The notes: generated from the sequence alone by a model not told the origin. A DNA stretch of 64,000 bases from Coleophoma eucalyptorum (GCA_026120035.1 JALRME010000001.1:1191909-1255908), one strand, 5' to 3'. Positions 1 through 12,406 are shown, counted from the stretch's first letter. Numbers and translations: made by a program.

Positions 1-2182
1 TGAGACCAGTTGGATTAAGCATTGAAATAGCAGTACGCCACTCGAAGATGTGGGTATGGAGTGCGTAAAGTAGAATAATGTTGCCAAACTCGCAGGTTTG
101 AACAAGTGGTGGAGCTGGCTTCACGTATTTACGAAGTAGAATGCAATTAAGCGCATGTAGATAATACCTGCTAAGTTAGCACGAATTCATTGTCTAAGGA
201 CAGATTCTTACGTGAATGGAGGAGCTTCTGATGGACCAAGCATCATCCTCCAGACCTCAGCCGTTGATGCCTCCCAGTACTCATCCGCACAGGGAAATGC
301 ACAACTCGTTGTTTCTGCCTTGCTGATATATGGCTGAGTATTGAATAGTGCTGGGTACTGACAATCAAATATCTGGGAAGGTTGATCAGTAACTAAATGG
401 TAAGTGCCCGAGGGCGTAACTTACATATATTGACAGCCCAAGTCTTTTCCTCTTTTCAGTCTCTACCCATGCTAACCACTTTGTGTCAGTTCTGTTGCTC
501 TGGGCATTTGCAGGAGGTCTGCAGTCCAACAGTCTAGACCTTCTGCAGGCTGTAATGAGCATTCCCCGCCCACCCTCTGCAAATTCATATAACTGTTTAT
601 TACCACTCCACGCGCCGCCGAGACATAACAGAAAGAGCGTCAGAATGTTGTCAATACTTCTCATCTGCTCTCGTCAGCAAAGGTCCAATCTAAGCTTCAT
701 CCTTACTCACATGGTTGCCATCCCGACGTTGTTGGTCTTGAAAGGAATTAATTGCATTGTCAAAAAACATGCGAGAAAAACGACCTCGATCGGACTTCGA
801 GTGGCTTGATCCAAGGAACATCATAGATGCAAGTAGCAGTGGTGGCACGCTATATAGATTGAGGGTAGGTACGTGAATAACAGAGAAGCGAGGATGAACA
901 TGTTGAAGATATAAGCGTAAAAAATAATCCAGCACTTCACATGGAGGGAAAGTCAGGGTTGTATCGTTGATACCCGGCTGGGGTATTTCGTTTCCACTGG
1001 GAATATTAAGTGCGTTCAATAGGGACGTCCTTATTGGATCGTCAATATATTGAAGTGGTCGATTCTGGAAGGCAGCAGTGTTCAGGAAGAACCCATTCAC
1101 CCTAGACTCTTCTACAACTGGTTGCCATGAGACCGGTAACAGCGGACGGCGTGGAAGAGGTAATAGTCGAGTTGGACTGGAAGAACCAGATATCTTATCA
1201 GGCCAATCATTAGCTTCTTCGTCTTCACCATCAGCCACATTTGAAGACTGTCGCGGTTCCGTGTTCGGTTGATTATAAGTTGGAGGTGCATTCTGGTAAG
1301 GATTCTCGCCATAGTCAAGTGCAGGTAGAAGATCGGAGTCGAAGTAGTTGGGTGAACCTTCAGACTGGAAATTCAAAGTCCAAGAAATGTCAGCATCGTA
1401 CGATCCCATATAAGTCTGGGACGCATCCCCAAACATCAGAAATCCATCCCAGAGAGTTGGATCGATTGTGTTCTCAACTGGTGGCATGTCATACTGTTGG
1501 AATTGCTTAGGTGTCTCTTGGCGAGCTAGAGCGGCTTCCATCAGACTTGTCAACCCCTGACCTTGGCCTGCGCCTTGCATGGGAGAACCAGACGTATGGC
1601 TTGACGGGTAATTTGAGGCTGGTGAACCATACATAGCCCTAGGCTGCTGATACTCCTCTCGATTCACAACGGGCGTGAAAGCACCGGCTGTTGGCTGGTG
1701 GTTCTGCCCCATCAACAGTCCATTTTCATGCCTAAAGGCAGTTCCATTGTCTGGATGCACCAAATCATTGACTCCTCGGGGATGAGAGCGCACGGCAGGA
1801 GAAGCAGATCTCGAATTTGCCACGTGATCCTGATCTTGAGGCTGGATGATGTTACCATGAATCTTACGATGCCGATTCAGGAGATCACTTCGCGTGAAGC
1901 GCTTTCTGCAAATAGCACAAGCAAATTTGCCAATTTCATCATCTGTGTCTAGGATTAGTCTAGAGATCTTGTTTATGGGTGAATAATCACCAATTAGCAC
2001 TCACGATTTGCCTGATGTCTTGTCAAGTTCTCAATACGGCTGAAACTCTTCGGACAGCGAGGACATTGAAAGCGTTTGGAATCCGAAGTGTCCTCGCTGA
2101 CCTTTACTTTACTTCTATCTTCACTGTGTCGACCGACAGATACAGCTCGAGTATTGCTGCCACTGGAGCCACTACTGTCCAT
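1..2182 (-). CDS. C2H2 zinc-finger transcription factor with fungal_trans domain (3' end outside window)
   Basis: Predicted nuclear DNA-binding regulator. Five exons can be joined in phase: 2182-2005, 1942-711, 664-425, 372-212 and 167-<1. The first intron interrupts the zinc-finger pair: finger 1 (CPRCPKSF...LTRHQAN) ends in exon 1, and finger 2 (CAICRKRF...RHRKIH) begins in exon 2. A long Ser/Pro/Gln-rich middle follows. Then comes the fungal-specific regulatory domain, with the signature W-x-x-W-V-E-x-E-K-R-K-R-L spanning exon 3 and A-D-E-Y-W-E-A in exon 4. At least 659 codons are present and the frame is still open at base 1, so the C-terminus lies to the left. Two N-terminal C2H2 fingers plus this middle domain is a familiar fungal class; target genes cannot be deduced. 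The start is the first ATG before finger 1. Donors and acceptors are all canonical. Confidence 0.9.
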
Positions 2183-3542
2183 CTTCTTGAATAGCTACTT
2201 CCCTGACTTAGTCCTTGCCCTTACAGGGCAAGGCGTTAGTACAGGTGCTGGCCTCCCTCAGCAAATCTCGACGGTCTCTGCCGAATCCGGACCGAGCTGT
2301 TAGCATACGGCACTGCAAAACCAAGCCGTAGAATGGTGCAGGAGGGGGACAGAGCTTCCGAGTGACAGGTAGCAGATGCGGCGTCGTCGGTGTCAAGAGA
2401 AGGGGCAATGAGAGTGGCAGTCAAAGTGGACGAAATCTCGGAACTTTATTTTGATAGGTAAGGAGCGCTCATGGAAGGATGCTGTTGGTGGAGCTAGAAA
2501 GTCAACCGCTGTCTTTTTCGACGGAGGTGGACGTGTGGCGCTAGTCTGGTTTTGGATCAGTCGCAATTGGACTTCCTTCAGCTACAGAGCTGCGGCAGAG
2601 CCGGTGGTGCGATACGTATGCGAATGATGGATGGCTCATCAGCCTGTTTCCCTTATACGCACTGTGAATTTTTCCATGTCAAGACTCCGAGAAACTTCTA
2701 CTTGCAATACTGTCAACTCATGGCAGCTTTGTTCATAGCATCTCCATCGCGCTCGCGTATCGGAGGAATAGTCATACAAGACTTAGAGGCGTAACCCCTG
2801 CCTCAACCATAATCATTCCTGGCGCCAACACGTCATTCTTCGTATTCCAGAAGGCAATCAGCTTGGGAAAATATCGATGTCCGTCTATTCTTGGTATCAA
2901 TTGAACCTCTTCTTTCTTGTTCAAGATGACATCCCGTCGATATCCCTATTATCTCCACTAGCCTATGCGCATCTGTAGATCGTCTCACGAAATTATATAG
3001 ACTAGCGCCATATGCACTGCAGCGATTGATTATGCTACGAGGGACATTGAATTCTTGACTGGTGATTTGGAGAGCGAGAACATATCAAAGTTTTATCAAG
3101 TGCTCTTCACATTAAATATTAAATGGATGGCAAGTTTTGGATACAATCACAAGAAGAATTCTTCGCCGATTTGACTTCTTGAAACACCCTCGTGGTGGAT
3201 ATAGCGATAATCCATATAACCTCCAATGGCTCAACCGTTCCTATAGGCTGAGCTAACTTGCTCTTCGGCGAACGTTATTTTCATGACCTCTGCTGGAGTT
3301 TGGAATACATGTTATCTGTCTAAGCGGATCGTAAGCTGCTTTCATAAGAGTAGTGTGAGAAGACTCAAATGAGAAGTCCTTGTATTCTCAGGGAAGTATC
3401 GTGTAGATTTCCAAGGCGGCAGCAGCAGCATCACTTGACTCCGTGTAAGTAACTCAGGGCCATAAGCTTCGGTCAATTAGTCTTGCCACTGCTCATCCTA
3501 GAAATCCATCTCGTCGCTAGGTAAGCTGTAAATAGCGTTCTG
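2183..3542. other. Intergenic, about 1.36 kb; nothing recognised
   Basis: Upstream region of the C2H2 factor and 3' flank of the hydrolase-like gene. Only short open frames with no family signature or splice-supported extension are seen. Confidence 0.6.
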
Positions 3543-4274
3543 TCAAATCTCAACGGCTCCCTCAGGTACACCTGATCGACTCTTCAATCTCCTAGCCAAG
3601 AACTTCATAATCGGCAGCATCTCTTCCCTACTTGCAGGCATGGAATCCTCACTCTTGCTCCATTTCACGTACTCAACGTCAACAAAGCACTCCTTTAGCT
3701 GATCAACGGCGCTCCTTGTAACCTGCGAGCTCCGGCTTCCACCTAGTACGATGATAGGCGTCCTGGATTTGGTGTCTGGCTTGGTAGACGAAGCCGGCAA
3801 CCTGCCGCCCACCGAAACCACGCCGCCGAATTCAGACGAGGAAGGAAGAACAGCAGACAGGGCCGCCATACCGCCTTGACCAAAGCCCAAAAAGAGAATA
3901 TTCCTTGCCGGATATCCACACTTTTCAATCAGGACCTTCTGCAGCACACTCTCCCTCAATACCACGGCAGCTGTCTTGAACCCAGCATCCAGTTCAATCT
4001 CGCCACGCCGCTCATCAAAAAGTACGTCATCACCCCAGTGAAAGGCAGGGCGCTCATCACCCGTAAATAGTGAGGGGATTGGATTTGGGCCTTGGATGGC
4101 TATGCATGCCGTCTCGGCCAGGTTCAGATTCTTGCCGAGCCTTGCAAATGAGTCTTTGGTGTCGCCCAACCCGTGCAACAGGATTAGGATGTTCACTGCT
4201 GGCCCATTGGGTGGCGGGATGACTTCAAGGGTCAGAGAAGAGGGAAAGTCGGATTGAGTTGGGAGTCGTGGCAT
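3543..4274 (-). CDS. Acyl-protein thioesterase/carboxylesterase-like alpha/beta hydrolase lacking the catalytic triad
   Basis: Single-exon, 243 aa protein of the Abhydrolase_2 (acyl-protein thioesterase, phospholipase/carboxylesterase) family. The fold markers are present: LHGLGDTKDSF near residues 33-43, the QGPNPIP segment and WGD at 80-82. The nucleophile elbow, normally G-F-S-Q-G-G, reads GFGQGG at 130-135, so the serine is glycine (codon GGT at 3881-3879). By my alignment to the APT1 pattern, the acid falls on Ser182 and the histidine on Met212. All three triad positions therefore look substituted while the frame is intact and full length, which suggests a pseudoenzyme (binding or regulatory role) rather than a dead gene. 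An upstream in-frame ATG at 4388 would add 38 residues; I prefer 4274 because the extension is low-complexity and not family-like. Confidence 0.85.
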   Translation of the reverse strand: MPRLPTQSDFPSSLTLEVIPPPNGPAVNILILLHGLGDTKDSFARLGKNLNLAETACIAIQGPNPIPSLFTGDERPAFHWGDDVLFDERRGEIELDAGFKTAAVVLRESVLQKVLIEKCGYPARNILFLGFGQGGMAALSAVLPSSSEFGGVVSVGGRLPASSTKPDTKSRTPIIVLGGSRSSQVTRSAVDQLKECFVDVEYVKWSKSEDSMPASREEMLPIMKFLARRLKSRSGVPEGAVEI

Positions 4275-6393
4275 TTTGGGTCCTATGCTGGATGGAGTAT
4301 GTATTTGGGTTGAGTGAATCTGGTCAGGTGATATGGAAATCTTCCTTTTGCAGTTTTGGTCACGTGTACGGGATGATATTATGAGCACATTGTTAGGTCA
4401 TCGTAATGGGGGAGAGGGGTGAAGGGTGGAGACGGACAATGTTAGGGGAGGGGACAACAAGCCTTGCCCGCCGAGAACGCAAGCATCTGCTGATCGGTGC
4501 TGGGCGAAGCTTGACTTCTTGGATTTGAAGTGCCGCGCAAGGTAATGCAATGCAAGGTAAGGCAAACAATGCTATCACATTGTATAGCACCATCTTCCTT
4601 TCCTTCTCCAACCTCCAAACACTGATGTGGCACGAGGCGTTCATAGCATGACGAGTTAATTTCTTTTTCAGCTACAATTGCATGCAAACGTGTAGGCGTA
4701 CAGATCGGAGAGCTCCAGCACATGGCGGCGGTAAAGCAAATAATGCTGGAAGCTTCTCCTGAGCTGAAAGGAGGGCGGTGTCCTAGTATGTCAGGCCGCA
4801 ATCATGCCTTCCAGGCGAGCCGTATCATGATGCATGTCGGTTAGGCGGCCTGGCTTTGAGCGATCCAGGGTCTCGAGTGTTGACCGGATTGGAGGGGCTC
4901 CTCTTGGCCTAAAGTATCCAGAATTGAGGAGGGGCCGAGTCCACACCTCAGCTTGCTTGTCCATGATACGGAGCAAACACTCTCGAATTCAGCCACCGTG
5001 TCCAGATGTACATGCTCTTCTCTTTGACCGACTCGAAGGTTACGATGAGCACTTTACCTTCGGTACTTTCGTGCTTGGACCGAACCCCATTGGGTGCTAG
5101 GGTCCATGACCGAATAGCCAACAACTGTAGCTATAGCACCGTAGGAGCTCTTGAGAAAAGAGGGGCAGTGCATCACCAACTTCATGCCACCACCTTCTAT
5201 TCCAGTCCCTACCACCGGCACTTCCCCTCCCTGAAACATAAGACCGTTTGTGAAAGTGAGGCAAGAAAGAAGAAAAGACTGGACGGCATGAACCATTCCA
5301 GGCTCAGCGTTCGAGCAATGACACCCTCCCCCCCTTCCCCCAGCAAGTCCGGAGGATTGGAGCATAGACTCCTGGCAGTTGTTGGCCAACTTGACCCTGA
5401 CGATCAAAGGCCGAAAATAAAAATAAGTTATGTCAGAGTTGATGTCATAAGATGCCATCGTTTCAGAACAACATAGCAGATTGCACAGCTCAGCAGCGTA
5501 AATTGAAATCATGGGTAGGTACTGGAGCTCGATGGAGCTATGATCCTGGACTTGCATTGATGTTGATTGGCTTTCCACTTTCTATCTGATCTTTCTATGG
5601 GCTAAGCAGCTGTGTGATCGGGTTGAGAAGCATCGCCCCTCCGCTTGTGCTGGGTAGCTACTCGCCATGGTCTGTATATCCCGCAGTCGTTTCGCGGACA
5701 ACACACCACTTAAACAAGCCTCTCGCCGGGCCGTCGCTTTGCCCCCCTCCCCCTGGACCTTGCCTGCAAATCCCTGGTCCAGCTGAACAGGACAGAGCCC
5801 AGGGACCAGCTCATGACCCTGATAGCAATAGACACATGAAACTCATGAGGCGTGTGGGAGGAGCTAATCATATCTACAGCATCATACCATGCTGCCACTT
5901 TGTATGGCAAGGCAAGGCAACGGCGAGTGCAAGGGCCCAGTGCCGATCTAGGCAAGCTTCCAACAGCTTCCCAGTTACGCAAACTATTGTCTCGTAGCCA
6001 CCATTGTTCAGTAGTCCGCCAGAAACCGGTCTGTAGCTTGATGCATGGCCACTCACTGGACAACACGTTCCTAAATGGGGAATGGACTAGATAGAAGGGC
6101 CAGCATGCAATGAGTGGCTGTGAAGACTGCGTCAAATCACATCTTGCCCAAGGAAGTATGGCTTGCTCCATCATCCTGAGACCGTTGCTTATGATTGATT
6201 GATCAATGAGCTGGAGGGCCCTGGATATGCACATGTGGGCCTGGTGTCGAAGCTTATAAGAACCCCTCTTCACCCCGCTCTACTTCTTTCTCTTCTCATA
6301 CTCAGCACTACATCTCATCACAACTCTACAATCAGCTCATCTATACCATAAACTCCCTTTTATCTTTTCAATCAACCACATAAATCAGCAATC
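4275..6393. other. Intergenic, about 2.1 kb, promoter side of the CipC-like gene
   Basis: Open frames occur on both strands (for example 5006-5476 plus and 5054-5578 minus), but they overlap each other and carry no recognisable domains, so I do not call them genes. The last 140 bases hold a TATA box and a CT-rich leader for the gene starting at 6394. Confidence 0.6.
6255..6260 (+). promoter_or_regulatory. TATA box of the CipC-like gene
   Basis: TATAAG lies 139 bases before the ATG at 6394. It is followed by a CT-rich leader, the usual arrangement of strongly expressed fungal genes. Confidence 0.6.
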
Positions 6394-6954
6394 ATGGTTT
6401 TCGGCTGGGGTGAGTCCTTTATCTTTCCTCGACGCTCTACTCCCGAAGTCTCCCAAGTATATATACTGATATGCTCGTCGTATAGGTGAATCTGAGCAAT
6501 CCTACAACGATGTCCAATCCGGCAACCAAGCTTCCTTCAGCCACGAGGCCCTAGCTGGCGCTGCCTCTTTCGGAGCATTCAAGATGTTCGAGGACAGACA
6601 ACGAAAGGAGGGTAAGTGATCTATCTATTCGCAGTTTCTTGGGCTACGATGCTAACATTGGTTCTTCACAGGAAAGCCAGTCTCTCACGCTTTCGCCAAG
6701 GAGCTCCTTGTCGGTCTTGCCGGTGCTGAGATTGACAAGTTGGCCGAGACCAAAGGTGAGGACTTCATCGACCGCGAGAAGGCCAAGCACCACGCCAAGG
6801 AGCAAGTCGAGAGAATGTACGATGAGCACTACATTGACGGCCAAGGAGCCGACCAATACGACCCGTAAGCTTCCCATCACTATCACTATCCCAAGAAAGC
6901 TGCTAACAAGGACACAGAAACCAGTACCAACCCCACCAGTCTCTCGGCTACTAG
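6394..6954 (+). CDS. CipC-like stress/antibiotic-response protein (DUF3759)
   Basis: Small soluble protein of 123 aa from four exons: 6394-6409, 6486-6611, 6672-6864 and 6918-6954. It starts MVFGWGESEQ and contains the family hallmarks HEALAGAASFGAFKMFED, RKEGKPVSHAFAKELL and DREKAKHHAKEQ, closing with a short Gln/Tyr/Pro-rich tail. The family is named for the Aspergillus nidulans protein induced by concanamycin. Members are often among the most abundant stress or host-contact proteins of filamentous fungi, and their biochemical role is unknown. The first exon is only 16 nt; the join G|GT restores Gly6. The TATA box and CT-rich leader agree with high expression. Splice sites and phases are all consistent. 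Confidence 0.92.
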
Positions 6955-7403
6955 ATTTTGAATCTCTAGTTGGCGTGAGCCCTGCGGGTTTTCTTGTTTA
7001 CATACCTTGATGGGATGAAGCATTGATATGGGAAGCTCGATCTTTTGTGGCGGTGAGCTAATGCAACGAAATAAGAAGTAGCATAGCTTTATAAAAGTAT
7101 CTGGAATGAAAACAAACCATTTCCAATAATCATCTGGATGAACTGTGACTGCAATGCAAGTGAATGTAGTAAAAAATGCAAACATACGCGATTTCAATGT
7201 TGATGTCTTCGGTACCTGCCAAGAAGAATTAGGCTGTCGGTGGTGCATCCATGGGCGGCCTCTCGATAAGCTTGGCCGCCGCCAAGCCCTGCATCTGGAC
7301 GATGCCGGCGGACCCACTATAGCGTGCGTCAACAAGAGACAAGCTCACGAGAACACCACTCTTCCATTCTCCAACCTTTCACATTATCTACATACAAGCA
7401 AGT
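6955..7403. other. Intergenic, 449 bases; nothing recognised
   Basis: 3' flank of the CipC-like gene and upstream region of the aminopeptidase gene. The stretch 7361-7403 is CT/CA-rich leader-like sequence. Confidence 0.55.
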
Positions 7404-9390
7404 ATGGTCAAGAATACTCCCAACTCTCTCCGAGCGAGCACGAGCTCCCTATCCCTTCGATCCTCCGAGGAAGCACAACTCCGTCGAACTGTCGCAGAAC
7501 TCGAAGCCAAGCTCCGAATCTTGGAGACCGCGCAGGAGACCAAGCAGACCGAATCATTATGGGAGGCAAGCCTGAAAGCGATCTCTGCTGCTACTGCTGC
7601 TGCAGAGGGCAGAGCAGTTCCAGCACAGATCGGAAGCCTGCGCGAGGGTAGAGAGCGTGCATGGCTTGAACAGCTTGATGCCACGGTTGCTCGCGAGCTC
7701 GATCTTCGAAGCAACAGCGATAAACCCTCGAGACCTCCTTTCGGCATGGCAGATGTAGAGTGCCTCTCTCGTAAGGTATCTGATTATGAGCCATTGTCTT
7801 ATCGGAGGGCCGAGGTCGCGGGTGAGGAGGCTGCCAGGGCGTGGACTGCTGCTCCAGCGCCAGAGACTTACACCAAGCCATTTTTGGACTTCTTGACTGA
7901 GAATCCAACTGTCTTCCATGCCGTTGACTACTTCGCAGAAAAGCTGAAGAAGGCAGGCTTCGTTAAAGTATGTATTATTAGAGCGGCTTAATCGTTATCA
8001 ATCAGTTGACTGACTTGGGTCTACAGGTATCCGAGCGAAAGAGCTGGACATCACAACTCAAGAAGGGCGGCAAATACTTCGTCGAGCGAAACGGCTCTAG
8101 TCTGATTGCATTCGTAGTTGGAAGCGGATATGAAAGTGGAAACGGTGTTGCCATGATTGCTGGACATGTCGATGCGCTCACCGCCAGATTGAAGCCTGTT
8201 AGCAACAAGCCAACGAAGGCCGGATATATACAATTGGGTGTTGCACCATACGCTGGAGCACTCAATGCTACATGGTGGGATCGAGATTTGGGTATTGGAG
8301 GACGTGTCTTGGTCAAGGATGCCGAGACGGGCAAAATCACGACAAAGCTGGTCAAGCTTGATTATCCAAGTAAGTCTTAAAATGATTTGGTAGTTGATAT
8401 GACTAACTTTGGACAGTTGCTAAGATCCCAACACTTGCTCCTCACTTTGGTGTTGGAATGATGGGAACGAATAACGCAGAAACACAGGCTGTTCCCATCA
8501 TTGGTGTTGACAATGCTGATCTTTCTGCCGAAGAGGAAGGAGAATTTAAGAACCGTACACTGGGTGGCCTTGGAACCTTCACATCTACACAACCACCTAA
8601 GCTTGTCCGAGCTATTGCTGGCGAACTTGCTATAACCGACTACTCCAGCATCGTCAACTGGGAACTGGAGTTGTTTGATACCCAACCTGCGCAGTTAGCT
8701 GGCTTGGAGAAGGACTTATTGTCTGGTGGTCGTATTGACGATAAGGTCTGCTCTTGGGCAGCTATTGAGGGACTTTTGGCCTCTGCCTCAGGTGCATCAG
8801 TCTCTGGTGGCGGAGAAGATAGCATAGTGAAGCTGGTTGGTGTTTTCGATGACGAGGAAATCGGATCCTTGCTTCGTCAAGGAGCCCGAGGAAACTTCCT
8901 ACCCAGCGTCATTGAACGGATCAGCGAGACCTTCACAGCATCAGGCAGCAGCAGTGCCAACATTCTCTCTCAAACGTATGCCAACTCTTTCCTTGTATCT
9001 GCAGACGTCACCCACGCCGTCAACCCCAACTTCCTTGGCAACTACCTCGAAGGCCATGCCCCTCGCCTAAATGTAGGTCTTGTCGTATCATGCGACAGCA
9101 ACGGACACATGACAACCGACTCAGTCTCTACCGCATTACTTCAACGCGTTGCGGAGAAGTCAGGCGAGAAGCTACAGCTTTTCATGATCCGGAACGACTC
9201 GAGAAGTGGTGGAACTGTTGGACCCATGCTCAGCTCAGCTATGGGATGCAGAGCCATCGATGCTGGTATCCCGCAATTGAGCATGCACAGTATTAGAGCC
9301 ACCACGGGAGCTCTGGACCCCGGATTGGGCGCAAGGATTTTCAAGGGCTTCTTTGATCACTTTGAAGAGGTCGACAAGGAGTTTGAGTAA
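7404..9390 (+). CDS. Vacuolar aminopeptidase I, M18 family (Ape1/Lap4-like)
   Basis: Zinc aminopeptidase that removes N-terminal residues; the yeast relative Ape1 works in the vacuole after delivery by the Cvt/autophagy route. Exons 7404-7967, 8027-8369 and 8417-9390 give 626 aa. The metal ligands expected for M18 are all visible: His235 (AGHVDA), Asp410/Asp411 (GGRIDD), Glu449-Glu450 (DDEEIGS), Asp499 (SADVTH) and His593 (QLSMHS). The segment VAPYAGALN...WDRDLGIGGR matches the Ape1 branch rather than the cytosolic aspartyl-aminopeptidase branch. The N-terminal part before the peptidase core (about 150 residues) is longer than in yeast (roughly 80). It contains a heptad-like Leu/Glu helix (TVAELEAKLRILE) that could act as the propeptide/aggregation helix; that role is inference. 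Confidence 0.95.
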
Positions 9391-10603
9391 AGCGTTTGGG
9401 TATGTGTATTTTTATAGGTGTGAATACGAGATCATGGGAGATGGGAGATGAATGCTTTTATGATAGATATAGGGCTGAAGTAATAGATTTTCGTTGTCCT
9501 GGCTAGTGCTGACCATTCTTCAAACGCATCCCCTGGCACGTAAACGTCACGTGAAAGAGATCGTCTTAAGTGCTGGGAGACAAAGGTATTTACTAAATCA
9601 GGTTCACCCAGATCTTCCACTCCTGAACTAGCAACGCTTGTTACCTTGAATAAAGACAATTAGATCTGTCCAGACCTGGAATCAACATGAACGAGCGGTG
9701 GGTATCTCTTATATAACAATGGCGTTAGTCTCAACACCAGTATAGTGTCTTCCCAACTTGAAGCTCCGTCCCTTCTAACAATGCACCACATATAGAGTAC
9801 TCTTTAGGTACTACTGCTTATAGAAACAAGAGTATGTTCCAAATACGCAAGATCTACTACTGAGGCAGATAACGCGTATTGTGTTGTCTCTCAATGAAAG
9901 GATTGCCCACTATATATGCCCTACCACACGTCACTTACCCATGGGGACTCCTCGCCTTTTCCACGACACTAAGACGGAACGCCGGAACCAGAATCCCAGA
10001 CTTCAAAGGCATATCCGAAAGCAAACCATTTCTAATCCTGAGAAGATAGGGACCCTAGCCATTCAGAAGGGTGCATTTCGTAAGGGATGAGAGGTGAATG
10101 CGTCGCTTATGCCTGGTGCTGCGCTTTTCGTCGGTTGAAGGAAAGGCTAGTACTGCGGGGTTGGCACGTGAGGTACTTCAGGGCTTCACCAAGGCGTGTC
10201 TTGCTCATGTATTCTGTGGTACTTGGCTGAGTTGAGATGCAATGCGGAAGGTACATAGGTACGGTTTTGGTGGGCCAGCCTCTGCTCGGACTCAAGATCA
10301 CATTACCCCGTTTTCTTAGTTTCAAGCAACGGATTTTCCGCTTCTTACGTCGTGCTTGGTTCCGGATTACATACATTGAGTGCATATGTAACTCTCCGTC
10401 CCTCACCCTTTCCCCCCTTTCTCTCTTCCTTTCTCTCTTCCTTTCTCTCTTTCTTCTTTATTGATGATCCCTTAATAAAAAAAAGGGCAATTGATGAATT
10501 ATTGCCCTTAAGTGTCTTATTGTTTACTTGGACAACTTGCTCTTTTTCACATCCAAGACTTCAGTAACACTACGAATGAGATATAGGAGTATTTGAAATA
10601 GTC
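9391..10603. other. Intergenic, about 1.2 kb; nothing recognised apart from a CT tract
   Basis: 3' flank of the aminopeptidase and promoter of the P450. The only structure seen is the polypyrimidine repeat at 10412-10456. Confidence 0.55.
10412..10456 (+). repeat. Polypyrimidine tract with about three 12-base CT-rich units
   Basis: TTTCTCTCTTCC-type units recur in tandem about 150 bases before the P450 start. CT boxes of this sort are common near fungal transcription starts. Confidence 0.6.
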
Positions 10604-12406
10604 ATGTCGTTCGGAGAGCACTTGAGCGCGATGTATGGCTTTATTGCCACCGTGCTGTACTTTATTTCAGCAACCTTTGTAGCATATGTGAGTTATTCCC
10701 CCATCTCTGATATTTGGCGATTCATGGGAATTCTAATTTTATACAGTTATCCTTTCTTGCCGCTTACCGTCTAACGTTCCACCCCCTCGCCAGGTATCCA
10801 GGCCCTTTCCTGGCTAAGATTACGGACTGGTACTCGGTGTATCACGCTTGGAAGGGTGACCGACATCTTGAGTTTTGGCGATGTCATGAGAAATATGGTA
10901 AGAGATCCCATGTGACTTACTATAGGACCAAAAGCATCAACGTTGACACTCCTTAGGCCCTGTGTTTAGATATGGACCAAGCAGTCTATCTATCAACAGC
11001 AACACTGCATTGAAAACTATTTACGGTCATCGAGCCAACGTCAAAAAGTCCCAGTTCTACTCGGTCTTCCCACCGACCAAGGATACATTCAATACGCACA
11101 GCAGTATCGATAAAGCAAGCCATGCCCGCAAACGACGTGTTTTGTCACATGCATTTTCCGACACGGCCATCAAAGCCATGGAGAACCACATCCTAGGCAA
11201 CGTGCGCACCTTTTGCTCGCAGCTAGGTCGACGAAGTATGCTTAGGGGCAAGACGAACGAGTCAATTGAGAAGTATCAATCACCTGACCAATGGAGCACA
11301 GCGAAGAACATGGCGGATTGGTGTAACTATCTGACTTTTGATGTCATGGGCGATTTGTGCTTTGGAAAGGCCTTCGGTATGCTGGAACGTGATGAAAACC
11401 GGCATGTGGTTGATCTGATCGGAAATGCTGCTCATAGCCACTTGATTGTGAGTGTATATCCAGTACCCTTCTGATGGCTGTAACTGATTGGAATTAGACT
11501 GGGACGAATCCAATGATCAAGACACTAGGTCTGAATAAGATTCTCTTCCGCAAGATCTATAACATGAGGATGCAGTACATGGCGTACAGCAAAATCCAAG
11601 CGGCTGAGCGGACCAAAATCGGGCTTGATACCGATCGTAAAGATTTCTTCTATTACCTCTTGAACGCTCGTGACCCTGAGACGGGCAAAGGATTCACCCC
11701 TCCTGAGCTTTGGGGAGAGAGTAATCTTCTCATAATCGCTGGCTCAGACACAACCTCAACAGCCTTAGCAGCAGCATTCTTCTATTTAGTCCACAATCCA
11801 GGCGCTCTTGAGAAGCTGCAGCAAGAAGTTCGCTCAACCTTTACAGAAACTGAGGACATCCACTCAAGCCCGACTTTGAATTCGTGCGTCTACCTCCGCG
11901 CCGTCATTGACGAAGCGATGCGTCTCTCGCCACCAGTAGGTGGCATTCTACCTCGCGAAGTCCTGCCAGGTGGCATCGATATCGACGGACTCCATATTCC
12001 TGAAGGATGTGTAGTTGGAACACCACACTACGCGATTCATCACAACCCGGATTACTACCCCTCACCCTTCACATTCAGTCCTGAACGCTGGATCCCGGAC
12101 TCCTCGCCCTCTGCGACCAAAGACTCGGTTGCCCTCGCCCAATCAGCTTTCTGTCCTTTTAGCATCGGATCCCGAGGCTGTATTGGCAAAGGGGTGGCGT
12201 ATGTAGAACTGATGACGAGTCTTGCAAGAGTTGTTTGGTTGTATGATATGCGGAAAGCGCTGCAAGAGCCGTGGATGAATCGTGTTGGGGAGGGCAGTGC
12301 GGACCAAGAGTTTGGACGCCAGAGAGCGGACGAGTATCAGATGAAGGATAGCTTCACGAGCTTTAAGGATGGACCCTGGGTTGAGTTCTTAGCAAGGGAA
12401 CTTTGA
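10604..12406 (+). CDS. Cytochrome P450 monooxygenase (membrane-anchored)
   Basis: Haem-thiolate monooxygenase, 544 aa from exons 10604-10687, 10747-10897, 10957-11447 and 11498-12406. In order: an N-terminal hydrophobic anchor (about residues 10-35), the proline-rich hinge YPGPFLAK, the I-helix AGSDTTSTA, the K-helix E-A-M-R, the FSPERW motif, and the haem loop [12 protein letters not shown] with the axial Cys470. The [15 protein letters not shown] segment is typical of the large fungal group that includes benzoate-4-monooxygenase and trichothecene-type P450s; the substrate cannot be read from sequence. It is co-directional with the MFS transporter starting 787 bases downstream, a possible functional pair. 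No polyketide, peptide or terpene synthase is nearby in the window. Confidence 0.95.

Noticed and set aside
5006..5578. Overlapping open frames of 156 and 174 codons on opposite strands
   Set aside because: Each is the shadow of the other, neither has a domain, signal peptide or splice context, and the region lies in a promoter.
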